DNA of 64,000 bases from Pseudomonadota bacterium. Lineage in GTDB: Bacteria; Myxococcota_A; Polyangia; Polyangiales; Polyangiaceae. Positions 7,864 to 15,606 of this stretch are shown in pieces. Under the pieces are notes generated by a model. It was not told the DNA's origin and searched no databases. It saw only the letters and a list, made by a program, of their open reading frames with translations. Position numbers and translations under genes: made by a program. How positions within the stretch are numbered: position 1 is the stretch's first letter; each line of letters opens with the position of its first letter. The stretch is taken from contig JAEYVE010000083.1 of assembly GCA_023432025.1 (NCBI GenBank), positions 1 through 64,000 of the forward strand. Reading direction: 5' to 3'.

Positions 7864-8880
7864 ATGCATCCGCTGCTTCTTCGGATTTCGCTCGGCGGCT
7901 TCGAGGTGCCGCTGGTCGTCGCCGTGGCCGCGGCGGCGCTGCTCGGTGTGGCGACTCTTTCGCTCGGGGTCTTGGCGCGCAGGCGTGCGGTGCTCTTTTT
8001 GGGCGGCGCGCTGTGTGTGGTGGCGTTGGGCTTTGCGGTGCGGGGGCCGTCGGCGCCCGTGCCGGCGCGGTCTCTGGACGTGACGTCGTTCGGCGCGGCC
8101 TCTGCGCTGGCGGTGGGTCTGGGATGGGCGCTCACGCGTGTGGAGGCGCGTCGCTTCGCGGTCGAGCGCGAAGCGCTCGACTGGGTGTTGCTCGCCGCGG
8201 TCGTCTCTGCGCTCGTGGGTGCTCGAGTGCTGTTCGTGGCGACCGTGCACGGGGCTCCCTGGCGGAGTGTGATGGATTTGGGTGGCGGGGGGCTTTCCGG
8301 AGCGGGCGCGTGGCTGGGGGGACTTTTCGGTGCTTGGCTCGCCGCGCGGCGCTGGAACGTCGGGTACTTGCGGGTGCTCGACGCGGCTGCGCCGGCTTTG
8401 GCATTTGCCATCGTGTGCGTGCGCCTCGGGTGCTTCTTGCAGGGTTGCGACTACGGACCCGTGCTCGGGGATTCCGCGCCGTCGTTCCTCCAAAAGGCGG
8501 GGACGCTCGGACGCTGGCCGGTCGAGCTGGGGCTCGGGGCGGGACCCCCGCTGCTTCTGGAGCAGATCCAAGGCTCCGTGGTCGAGCTTGGCGCAGCGTT
8601 CACCGCGCCAGCGCATCCGACGCCGCTCTACGAGGCGCTGGTGGGCCTGGGGTTGCTCGCGGGCCTTGCTTTGCTTTCGCGCAGGAGGCGCTTCGTGGGG
8701 CAGGCGGGGCTCGCCGTGGTGGCGGGTTACGCGCTTTTCACTGCGGCGCTTTCTCCGCTCGTCGTTGGCGCGGAGCGTAGCGCGTTCACGCCATGGTTAT
8801 TCGTGGGACTCGGGCTCGCAGCGGGTTTCCTTTGGCTCGAGCGGTGGTGGCGCTTTCGTGAGGCGAGCGCCGCCCTTTGA
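7864..8880 (+). CDS. Prolipoprotein diacylglyceryl transferase (Lgt)-like membrane protein, divergent
   Basis: A 338-residue polytopic membrane protein from the ATG at 7864. It keeps Lgt landmarks: GGGGLSGAGAWLGGLFG in place of the HGG loop, a CVRLGCFLQGCDYG segment matching the GRIGNFINGE signature, and a C-terminal HPTPLYE. The conserved Arg and the C-terminal Glu are present. However, the His of the HGG loop aligns with Leu, and the Asn of GNF is Cys. Lgt-like proteins with a GCF-type signature are known as a divergent branch. It may still transfer a diacylglyceryl or other lipid group, or be a non-Lgt paralogue. It ends seven bases before the convergent transporter gene. Confidence 0.65.
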   Translation: MHPLLLRISLGGFEVPLVVAVAAAALLGVATLSLGVLARRRAVLFLGGALCVVALGFAVRGPSAPVPARSLDVTSFGAASALAVGLGWALTRVEARRFAVEREALDWVLLAAVVSALVGARVLFVATVHGAPWRSVMDLGGGGLSGAGAWLGGLFGAWLAARRWNVGYLRVLDAAAPALAFAIVCVRLGCFLQGCDYGPVLGDSAPSFLQKAGTLGRWPVELGLGAGPPLLLEQIQGSVVELGAAFTAPAHPTPLYEALVGLGLLAGLALLSRRRRFVGQAGLAVVAGYALFTAALSPLVVGAERSAFTPWLFVGLGLAAGFLWLERWWRFREASAAL

Positions 8881-8887
8881 GCGAACG

Positions 8888-9814
8888 TTAGCGCCGTAGG
8901 ACCAAAAAGAATAGCGTGGGGGCGCCGAGCGCGGCCGTGATCACACCGACTGGCAGCTCGCGACCGGGAATCGAAACGCGCGCCAGCGCATCGCAAAGCA
9001 CCAGAAAGCCCGCGCCCGCGACCCAGGAGAGCGGCAAGAGCTCGCGCACGGACGCAGACGTCGCCCGGCGCACCAAGTGCGGCACGACGAGACCGACGAA
9101 AGCAATCGGACCACACAGCGCAACGCACGCAGCGACGCCCAACGAGCCGGCGGCGAGCACCTCGAGGCGCACGCGTCGCACCGGCACCCCCTGCGTCTTG
9201 GCCCAGTCTTCGCTGAGCGAAAGCGCGGCGAGCGCCCGGCGGCGGCCGAGCAGCACGAGCGCGCACAACGCCACGAAGGGCGACAGCAGGCAGAGCCGCT
9301 CGTAGCCCACCTGGGGCAAGTGACCCAGCGCCCAATGCGCGGCGGCGAACAACGCCGGTGCGTCCGCGAGCGCGGTGGCGGCTTGAGAAACGGCCCCGGC
9401 CGCGAGCGTGACGGCGATACCCGCCAGAAGAACGTCGGAGGTGCGCGCGCGGCCGGAGCTCGCGGTGGCGGCCACGACCGAGCTGGCTCCCAGCGCTCCA
9501 ATGAACGCACACAGCGTGGCGGCCGAGAGCTCGAGCGTGCCGCTGGCGCCCAACGTCAACGCGACGAGCGCGCCCAGCGCCGCGCCGGCTTCCGTCCCCA
9601 CCGTGGTGGGAGTCGCGAGAGCATTCTGGAAGAGCGCTTGAAACGCGGCGCCGACCAGCCCGAGCGTGGAGCCCACCAAGAGGCCAGCCAGCGCGCGCGG
9701 AACGCGCAGCTGCCACAGAATGAAGTCTCCCTCGGGCCCAGCCAGCGAAGGTCCAATCAGGACCGACGCCAGAACGAGCCCGAAGCTGACGAGAATGACC
9801 CAAACCCACTTCAT
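8888..9814 (-). CDS. btuC: BtuC/FecCD-type ABC transporter permease
   Basis: A 308-residue permease with about nine to ten hydrophobic helices. It matches the FecCD family that imports cobalamin, haem or ferric siderophores: RVPRALAGLLVGSTLGLVGA near residue 37, a GTEAGAALGALVAL segment, and a C-terminal GPIAFVGLVVPHLVRR and GRELPVGVITAALGAPTLFF. It is the last gene of a four-gene operon, overlapping the ATPase gene by four bases (ATGA). The substrate cannot be told from sequence alone; B12 is attractive because a B12-dependent mutase lies at the other end of the window, but iron chelates are as likely. The symbol is family-level. Confidence 0.85.
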   Translation of the reverse strand: MKWVWVILVSFGLVLASVLIGPSLAGPEGDFILWQLRVPRALAGLLVGSTLGLVGAAFQALFQNALATPTTVGTEAGAALGALVALTLGASGTLELSAATLCAFIGALGASSVVAATASSGRARTSDVLLAGIAVTLAAGAVSQAATALADAPALFAAAHWALGHLPQVGYERLCLLSPFVALCALVLLGRRRALAALSLSEDWAKTQGVPVRRVRLEVLAAGSLGVAACVALCGPIAFVGLVVPHLVRRATSASVRELLPLSWVAGAGFLVLCDALARVSIPGRELPVGVITAALGAPTLFFLVLRR

Positions 9815-10641
9815 GTGCGCGAGCCCTCGTCTTTCGGAGGCCCGAACGTCACGTTCGAGGACGTGGGCGACGGCGCACGAGGCGACGACACAGCGAGCCA
9901 ATGCCGGCGACCGTCCAGCTCCACCGCGCGGAGCGGCACTCCGTAAAGGCGCTCGAGATCGGCGGTCAGCGCGGGCGCGTTCAAGCGGCGGTCGAAGGCA
10001 ATGCGCCCTTCCGAAATCCCGAGCACGCGGACGCGCTCCGTCGGGCCGAGCTGGTTCGCCAAGTTCAGATCGTGAGTGACTACGCAGAGGCCGCGCCCGC
10101 GCTCTCCGAGCTGACCGAGCAAGCCGTACGCGGCGAGTTGGTGCGCCGGATCGAGGTGATTGGCGGGCTCGTCGACCAAAAGCAGGGGAGCCTCTTGCAC
10201 CAAGAGCGCGGCGAGGAGCACGCGCTGAAGCTCTCCGCCGCTCACCTGCTCGACGCGACGCGGCGCCAAGTGCTCGGCGCCGAGCTCGGCCAGGGCGCGT
10301 CGTGCGTGCGCCAGCGACTCGCCGTGCGACTCCGAAAAGCGATAGCGGCCGGCCGCCACCAACTCCTCGACGCGCACTCCTTCCCCCAAGCGTGGTCGCT
10401 GAGGCAACCAAGCAATGCGTTCGGCGCGTTCGCGCGGCGAACGCGCGCCGAGCGGCGCGCCATCGAGCAGCACCTCACCGCGGTCCGGGCTTTCGAGGCC
10501 GGCGAGCACACGGAGGAGCGTGGATTTGCCCGCGCCGTTGGGACCAATCACGACGAGGCAGTCGCCCGTCGTGAGCTCGAGGCTCACGCCGCTGAGCCGC
10601 CTGCCGACTTCGACGCCCGAGAGTGAGAGAGTGGGGCTCAT
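9811..10641 (-). CDS. btuD: BtuD/FecE-type ABC transporter ATPase
   Basis: A 276-residue ATPase from the ATG at 10641. It carries Walker A GPNGAGKST (residues 33-41), signature SGGELQRVL, Walker B LLLVDEP with the catalytic Glu, and the switch His in VVTHDL. All energising residues are intact. It overlaps the binding-protein gene upstream and the permease downstream by four bases each, so the subunits are probably made in balance. The last 25 residues (Ser/Pro-rich) extend past the usual fold. Substrate is inferred only from the permease family. Confidence 0.9.
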   Translation of the reverse strand: MSPTLSLSGVEVGRRLSGVSLELTTGDCLVVIGPNGAGKSTLLRVLAGLESPDRGEVLLDGAPLGARSPRERAERIAWLPQRPRLGEGVRVEELVAAGRYRFSESHGESLAHARRALAELGAEHLAPRRVEQVSGGELQRVLLAALLVQEAPLLLVDEPANHLDPAHQLAAYGLLGQLGERGRGLCVVTHDLNLANQLGPTERVRVLGISEGRIAFDRRLNAPALTADLERLYGVPLRAVELDGRRHWLAVSSPRAPSPTSSNVTFGPPKDEGSRT

Positions 10642-11570
10642 GGGCGGATGGCCTCGAGACGTCGAATTTCTGCGGCGAGCGGCGGAACCAAGTCGAGCAC
10701 GCGCGGGCCTCCGTTCAAGGCGCCGGGAACGTTGACCGCCCCCAGGCGACTCTGCTGTACGGCGCGGAGAGGGGTGAGCTTGGAAAAACGTGCGTGCTCC
10801 CGCCCACTCGGGGCTCCTTCGCCGTCGACGAAGAACACGATCTGATCCGGATCCACCCGAAAGAGCTCCTCCACGGAGAGGCGCGGTTGGCCTGCTCTGT
10901 CCGAGGAAATCGCGTTTCTGGCGCCTGCAGCGCGCAGCGCGGCGCCGTGTAGGGAGTCGTCCCGAATGTACCAAATGTCGTTCGAGTCGACGTCGCCGTA
11001 GCTCATGACGAAGAGCACGCGCGGGGCGTTCGCGGGTGCGGCATGATCGAGCACACGTGCGAGCTTTTCGGCGAGGGCGTCCGCCGAGCTCTCACGACCT
11101 ACGAGGCGGCCGAGGGCGCGTGTGCTCGAGATCACTTCGGCCAGGCTGAGCCACGGCAATTGCTCGGTGGGCGCGATGCGCGAGAGCGGGCCAAGCTGTT
11201 CTCCGCCGACTTGCGTGGCGACGATGAGCGTCGGAGCGAGGCGCGCGATGGCTTCGTAGGAAGGCGTGAGCGCCGAGCCCACGCTCGGAGGCCGTTTGGC
11301 TTCGGGAGGAAAGGCGCAGTAGTCGCTCACGCCCACGACTACGTCCGCGGCGCCGATGGCGAACAAGGTTTCGGTGAGCGACGGCGCGAGCGAGACGATG
11401 CGCGCGCGCGCGGCGGGATTCGCCGCCGCTCCGTGCGTCTCCTCCGGCGCGACGCTGGGGCGCCAAATGGCCCAGAGGCTCGTCGCGAGCGCGAGCCCCA
11501 CCACGAGGGCAAGCCCGAGGCGCGCCCGGGCTGCGCCGCGCTGAGTCGAGGGGAGCGCCTCTGGGGTCAT
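10638..11570 (-). CDS. btuF: BtuF-type periplasmic binding protein of the same transporter
   Basis: A 310-residue protein with an N-terminal membrane anchor or uncleaved signal (LGLALVVGLALATSLWAIW, about residues 17-36). No lipobox Cys is visible, so it may stay tethered by that helix. The family hallmark RIVSLAPSLTETLFAIGA follows, then VVGVSDYC and the helical backbone region, as in class III cobalamin/siderophore binding proteins. It captures a metal chelate and delivers it to the permease. Gene order is binding protein, ATPase, permease, and it starts seven bases after the coaX stop. Confidence 0.8.
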   Translation of the reverse strand: MTPEALPSTQRGAARARLGLALVVGLALATSLWAIWRPSVAPEETHGAAANPAARARIVSLAPSLTETLFAIGAADVVVGVSDYCAFPPEAKRPPSVGSALTPSYEAIARLAPTLIVATQVGGEQLGPLSRIAPTEQLPWLSLAEVISSTRALGRLVGRESSADALAEKLARVLDHAAPANAPRVLFVMSYGDVDSNDIWYIRDDSLHGAALRAAGARNAISSDRAGQPRLSVEELFRVDPDQIVFFVDGEGAPSGREHARFSKLTPLRAVQQSRLGAVNVPGALNGGPRVLDLVPPLAAEIRRLEAIRP

Positions 11571-11577
11571 CGGTCCG

Positions 11578-12357
11578 TCAGCGCGTCGGACGGCGGTTTT
11601 TTTCGTAGATGAGCCGGAGCCCGTCGAGCGTGAGATCGGGGCACAGCTCGGCGACGCGCGTCGCGTGCGGCGCGATGAGCGCCGACAGGCCGCCGGTGGC
11701 GATGACGTGACACTCGTAGCCGAGCTCACGCGTGATTTTCTCGACCAGGCCGTCCACGAGCGACGCGTAGCCGTGCACGATGCCCGACTGCATGGCGTGC
11801 GGAGTGTTGCGACCAATGACCTGCGGAGGCTCCGCCAGCTCGATGCGCGTGAGCTTTGCGGCGCGCCCGAGCAAGCCGTCCAGACTGACCTGGACGCCCG
11901 GCACGATGACGCCGCCGAGGTACTCGCCGTCCGGCGACACGCAGTCGAACGTGGTGGCGGTCCCGAAGTCGACCACGATGACACCGCCCTTCACGCGTTC
12001 GTGCGCCGCCACGGCGTTCACGATGCGGTCGGCGCCGACGTCGCGGGGGTTGTCGTAGCGCACGCGAATGCCCGTCTTCAGCCCCGGTCCGCCCACGACG
12101 AGCGGCTCGGTGTCACAAGCGCGACGCACCGAGCTCGCGACGACCTCCGTGAGCGGTGGCACGACGCTGGCGATGATGGCGGCGTCGATGGCCTCTGCGT
12201 TCAGGCTGCGCAGGTCCAGCATCTGCTTGAGCAGCACGCTGTGCTCGTCGTCGGTGCGCGTGCGCACGGTGGCAATACGAAGCGTGTGCTCGAGCCGGTC
12301 GCCTTCGTAGAGGCCGTAGACGATGTTGGTGTTGCCGATGTCGACCACGAGGAGCAT
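11578..12357 (-). CDS. coaX: Type III pantothenate kinase CoaX
   Basis: A 259-residue cytoplasmic enzyme that phosphorylates pantothenate in the first step of coenzyme A synthesis. The ATG at 12357 opens MLLVVDIGNTN, the phosphate-binding motif with Asp6. Further type III signatures are GADRIVNAVAAHE, VVDFGTATTFDCV, GGVIVPGVQVS and ATGGLS. Length fits the family. It is the promoter-proximal gene of the operon with the metal-chelate transporter, an unusual pairing. No riboswitch-like structure is evident in the short region before it. Longer in-frame starts exist upstream but would extend past the conserved N-terminus. Confidence 0.93.
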   Translation of the reverse strand: MLLVVDIGNTNIVYGLYEGDRLEHTLRIATVRTRTDDEHSVLLKQMLDLRSLNAEAIDAAIIASVVPPLTEVVASSVRRACDTEPLVVGGPGLKTGIRVRYDNPRDVGADRIVNAVAAHERVKGGVIVVDFGTATTFDCVSPDGEYLGGVIVPGVQVSLDGLLGRAAKLTRIELAEPPQVIGRNTPHAMQSGIVHGYASLVDGLVEKITRELGYECHVIATGGLSALIAPHATRVAELCPDLTLDGLRLIYEKNRRPTR

Positions 12358-12535
12358 CGGCGCCGAGCCTAGGGCGCCGATCGGCCCAAATCGAGGCAGG
12401 GCGGCCCGAAGGGCTCCGACGCTCTCCGTGAGCGAGTGTCGAGCGGGGACGCCTGCGCGTGAAAGGCCCACGTCGCTTCGAGCTTGCCCTGCCCGGGGCG
12501 AGTCTGATACTCGCCGCTTTTGGAGCTTTTCGACC

Positions 12536-13288
12536 ATGCATCACGCAACCGAGCCTTCGCAAAGTGGATGGGGTCTACGTCACGCGGCGGAACGAGGCTT
12601 GCGTGAGGCAAGAGGCGCACGTGCCAGGAGCCATCGCGTCCTCGGTGCGGGCGCGCTCGGCGTGGCGGCGGCTCTCTTCAGCGGTCTCGTCGCGGCGCAG
12701 GAGCCCGACGAGACCGAGCCGCCGGAGCCCTTCGCCGAGGTGAACGCAGAGGCGGCTGGCGCCGAGCCCGAGAGCGAAACGCCCGAGCCGCTCGAAGAGT
12801 CGACCCCGCCGCGCACGGCCGGCTCGCTCCAGCTCAGCGGCGGTTTCCGATACGGCGTAATGCAGGACGACGCGGACTTGGACCCATGGCGGACGGGCCT
12901 CGGCCTGAGCCTGGGCTACACCACGTACGACGGGCTCTACGTGGGCGGCGTGTTCGACTACTTCTTGGGCGAAACGCTCTCGTTCGGCGAAGCCGAGGTG
13001 AGCGCGAACGTGTGGCAGCTCGCGGGAGAGGTGGGCTACGATTTCATGCTCGGCAGCGCGGTCATGCTGCGCCCCAAAGTGAGCGCGGGCGTCTCGACGC
13101 TGAACGTGGAATGCAGCTCGGGCTGTGTCGGCGATGGCTCGAATTCGTACGTGGGTGTGGCGCCGGGGCTCACCGCGCAGTTTTACGCGGGGCCCGTCAT
13201 TTTGGCCGTGGACGCACGCTATCAGCTGGTTTTCGCGGATCCGGAGACGGCGAAGGCGCTCATTTTCTCGTTCGGTATCGGCTTCTGA
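12536..13288 (+). CDS. Outer-membrane beta-barrel protein
   Basis: A 250-residue protein from the ATG at 12536, with GGAG ten bases upstream. A long basic N-region precedes a hydrophobic signal (GALGVAAALFSGLVAAQ), with probable cleavage after VAA near residue 46. An acidic Pro/Glu-rich linker follows. From about residue 95 there are alternating beta strands (GSLQLSGGFRYGV, GLGLSLGYTTYDGLYVGGVF), ending in the barrel-like C-terminal Phe (FSFGIGF). One Cys pair (CSSGC) could form a loop disulfide. Function is not determined. Divergent from coaX across 178 bases. Confidence 0.7.
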   Translation: MHHATEPSQSGWGLRHAAERGLREARGARARSHRVLGAGALGVAAALFSGLVAAQEPDETEPPEPFAEVNAEAAGAEPESETPEPLEESTPPRTAGSLQLSGGFRYGVMQDDADLDPWRTGLGLSLGYTTYDGLYVGGVFDYFLGETLSFGEAEVSANVWQLAGEVGYDFMLGSAVMLRPKVSAGVSTLNVECSSGCVGDGSNSYVGVAPGLTAQFYAGPVILAVDARYQLVFADPETAKALIFSFGIGF

Positions 13289-13300
13289 GTCGCACGCCCC

Positions 13301-13352
13301 GCCGCAGCGTTGGCGCTCCAGCTCGGTTCACCGGGCAGCTCGGCGCTGCGGC
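13301..13352. terminator. Inverted repeat between convergent genes
   Basis: Perfect 9-bp arms GCCGCAGCG (13301-13309) and CGCTGCGGC (13344-13352) lie between the convergent ends of the outer-membrane gene (13288) and the lipoprotein gene (13373). The 34-base loop is long and there is no T-run, so a bidirectional terminator role is only plausible. Confidence 0.35.
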
Positions 13353-13372
13353 TCGCTCCCTGGGCCGTGAGC

Positions 13373-14056
13373 TCACCCGGGTAAGACGACGCGCTTGCCG
13401 TAACTCTTCAGACGCGACTCGACGCGGCCGATGTCCTCGCCCGTTTCGCCTTCGATGATGAGCTCGACGAGGCCCACGCCAGGACAATACGTGCTTTGGG
13501 CGCGCTTGAACGGGCGCTGACTTTCCTCGACCGTGACGACGCAGCGCTCGAACGTACCGGCGGGGAGCGTGACGCGCCGACCCAGCTCGGTGATGGTGAC
13601 GACACCGAAGGAGCCTTGGAACGTAGCGCCGGCGGCGATGGGAGCGCGCAAGAGGTAGCCGCCCGTGCGCAGGGAAACGCCCGTGCTTTGCACGTCCAAG
13701 CGCTGCACGCGACCTGCTACGTCGAGCTCCGCCAGGTCCGGGCGCGGACGCCGCACGTTGAAGACGAGCAGGCCCGTTTCTCCCGTGTCGCTCGTCGTTT
13801 CGTAGCTGAGCACGGTGTCGTCCGTGAGGGGCAGGAGCTCCGCCAAGCTGGGCGGAGCTTGCGGCGCGGGCGCTGGCGTTTCGTGCGCCGGGGCGGAGCT
13901 CGCGCAGGCGCTGGCAAGCCAGCCGAGCGCCGCGAGCGTGACGAGCCAAGCGCGCGGCGTCGCCCGCAGAAGCGCCGTGGGCGCGGTCGAAGCGCGGTCT
14001 TGCGCGTCGACCGACGAAACGGCGGGGCGGCCTGATTCAACCATGACCGTGTCCAT
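13373..14056 (-). CDS. Lipoprotein of unknown function
   Basis: A 227-residue lipoprotein. After a 35-residue N-region comes a hydrophobic stretch (AWLVTLAALGWLASAC) ending in a lipobox-like LASAC near residue 51. A Pro/Ala linker leads to an all-beta domain (DTVLSYETTSDTGETGLLVF, VVTITELGRRVTLPAGTF, YCPGVGLVELIIEG). This pattern is reminiscent of small periplasmic domains that follow conversion of property to value, but no named family is certain. An ATG at 14044 is an alternative start. The gene overlaps the one upstream by 20 bases (or 8), so the two are probably co-translated. Confidence 0.65.
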   Translation of the reverse strand: MDTVMVESGRPAVSSVDAQDRASTAPTALLRATPRAWLVTLAALGWLASACASSAPAHETPAPAPQAPPSLAELLPLTDDTVLSYETTSDTGETGLLVFNVRRPRPDLAELDVAGRVQRLDVQSTGVSLRTGGYLLRAPIAAGATFQGSFGVVTITELGRRVTLPAGTFERCVVTVEESQRPFKRAQSTYCPGVGLVELIIEGETGEDIGRVESRLKSYGKRVVLPG

Positions 14057-14384
14057 AGGCGAACGCGGTGACCGCCACGAGCAGTAGCACCACCAAGACG
14101 AAGAGATACTTCACGAGCGGATCGGGCTCGACGCGGCGAAGCAAATCTGCGGCGGCAGCGCGCACGTCCTCGCGGTCGCTCGACTCGGCGAGCCGCTGCG
14201 CCTCCACCCGGACGCGCGCGTAGTTTCCGGCTTCGAACGCCTCGCCGAGCTCTTGCAGCGTGGGGTCGTCCGGTAGGCTCTCGAGGAAACGTGCTCGTCG
14301 CGCCGCACGCGATGGAGTCGACGCTTCGGGCACGCGTGACGTTTCGGAGTTTCGAGGGCTCGTTTCGGGCACGACGCGCCGCAT
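14037..14384 (-). CDS. Small single-pass membrane protein
   Basis: A 115-residue protein. Residues 1-30 are basic and Ser/Arg-rich. Residues about 35-85 are helical and TPR-like in spacing (LQELGEAFEAGNYARVRVEA, then EDVRAAAADLLRRVEPDP). One C-terminal transmembrane helix follows (KYLFVLVVLLLVAVTAFAYG), ending in GHGHG. The topology suggests a tail-anchored protein with a cytoplasmic helical domain. It overlaps the downstream lipoprotein gene. I know of no function. Confidence 0.6.
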   Translation of the reverse strand: MRRVVPETSPRNSETSRVPEASTPSRAARRARFLESLPDDPTLQELGEAFEAGNYARVRVEAQRLAESSDREDVRAAAADLLRRVEPDPLVKYLFVLVVLLLVAVTAFAYGHGHG

Positions 14385-14419
14385 GCTAGGGCGCCGTTCG
14401 CTTCAAGGCGAGGGCGCGC

Positions 14420-15349
14420 TCACGCCACCTCGTTGACGGACGCGTCCGGGCCTTCTTGCGCCCCGTTCGAGACTACGTCGTCGAAGGCGGGAGCATCGAT
14501 GCTCGGCTCCGTCGCAACGGCGGTCCAGCTTTCGCCGTATTTCGCGGCAAGAAACCTCTCTCGGTAGAGGAAGTACGCCGCCTCGCAGACTTTGTGCGTG
14601 TAGTAGGCGTTGAAGCCACCGCCAATGGCCGCGCCGGCCACCGGGAGGCTCTGCGCCAGCTTGCGCTTCGTGAGCTCGATGCCGAGCGAGTGCGCGAAAT
14701 GTTGGAGGAGCCTCACGAAGCCGTGCTTTTGCAAGTGCTCCCAGGCGCGCTGCTGGGCCAGCTCCTGCGCGATGCGGGCGAGCTGCGCCATGACGGCGGC
14801 CTTCGTCGAATCGGCGGGGCTCGTGGCCAGGCCGAGCACGTTGAGCGCAAAGAGACGCTCGTGCTGTGTGGACACGTCGAAGCCACAATACGTCGCGTAC
14901 TCGCCGATGGCGCGCAGGTTGAGCGTGACCAGCGCGAGAATGTCGGGGGCAATGCCGGCAAAACCGAGCGCGCCGCTGGCGGCGCCCTCCGCCAAGGCGA
15001 GCCCCTTGTACTTGACGCTCAGAAAACCGATGGCGCGATCGACCGCGGAGAGATCCAGCTCGCGAACGTCCTCGGACGCACGAACGTGCGAGTGACCACG
15101 CTTCTGGAAGTCGCGGTGGATGGCGGCAGGTCGAACGCTCCACTGCGCGACGTCGTTGCCGAGATGAATGATACCGAGCGTCGACCTCTCGATGACCCAG
15201 CCGACACCCGGCGCTCGGGCGACGAGCTCGCTTGCCACGTCGAAGGGCAGGCCCACAGCGCGTGACACCTTGCCGAGGAGCTTGCGTGGGGGCCGTCTCC
15301 AGCGCGCGATCTGAGCGAGGGCATCGCGTTCGTACTTCGAGGGCTTCAC
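14420..15349 (-). CDS. EcsC family protein
   Basis: A 309-residue protein with a GTG start at 15349 that overlaps the stop of a small upstream frame (GTGA). It resembles EcsC proteins: a basic helical N-terminus, a central mildly hydrophobic helical region (GLALAEGAASGALGFAGIAP), and a C-terminal Gly-rich membrane-associated segment (LPVAGAAIGGGFNAYYTHKV), which is the family's best conserved part. EcsC of Bacillus is encoded with an ABC transporter, but its biochemical activity is not established. No transporter gene is adjacent here. Confidence 0.72.
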   Translation of the reverse strand: MKPSKYERDALAQIARWRRPPRKLLGKVSRAVGLPFDVASELVARAPGVGWVIERSTLGIIHLGNDVAQWSVRPAAIHRDFQKRGHSHVRASEDVRELDLSAVDRAIGFLSVKYKGLALAEGAASGALGFAGIAPDILALVTLNLRAIGEYATYCGFDVSTQHERLFALNVLGLATSPADSTKAAVMAQLARIAQELAQQRAWEHLQKHGFVRLLQHFAHSLGIELTKRKLAQSLPVAGAAIGGGFNAYYTHKVCEAAYFLYRERFLAAKYGESWTAVATEPSIDAPAFDDVVSNGAQEGPDASVNEVA

Positions 15350-15510
15350 CGGTCGTCCCTTTGTGTCGGCTGCTCAGGGGTCGTCTCGAGTGCAGCGGCG
15401 TCCGTCGGGGGCGGCATGAGGGGTCGGAAGGCACCGGCCTCTTCCGGATGGGTCAGTTGTGACCCTTCGCGCACTACGATGGCATTGGAGCGCGGTGTTC
15501 GCCGCTCCAT
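15346..15510 (-). CDS. Possible small protein translationally coupled to EcsC
   Basis: A 54-residue frame from the ATG at 15510 (64 residues if a TTG at 15540 is used). Its stop overlaps the GTG of the EcsC gene as GTGA, the arrangement seen in several real gene pairs in this window. The sequence (NAIVVREGSQLTHPEEAGAF) is hydrophilic and Pro/Thr-rich at its end, with no signal peptide or motif. No strong ribosome site is present. It may be a real leader gene or chance. Confidence 0.3.
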   Translation of the reverse strand: MERRTPRSNAIVVREGSQLTHPEEAGAFRPLMPPPTDAAALETTPEQPTQRDDR

Positions 15511-15606
15511 CTCGACACATCGGGGTGAGCCAGCGCGCAAAGGGTGAGACGAATGACTCTCCGTCGCTACGCACGGACTCCGTGTAGGTGGCGTGTCCCC
15601 CGAGCG

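Noticed and set aside
12358..12535. A cobalamin riboswitch before coaX
   Set aside because: The space is short and shared with a divergent gene, and I could not find the B12-box core. Nothing supports it by eye.
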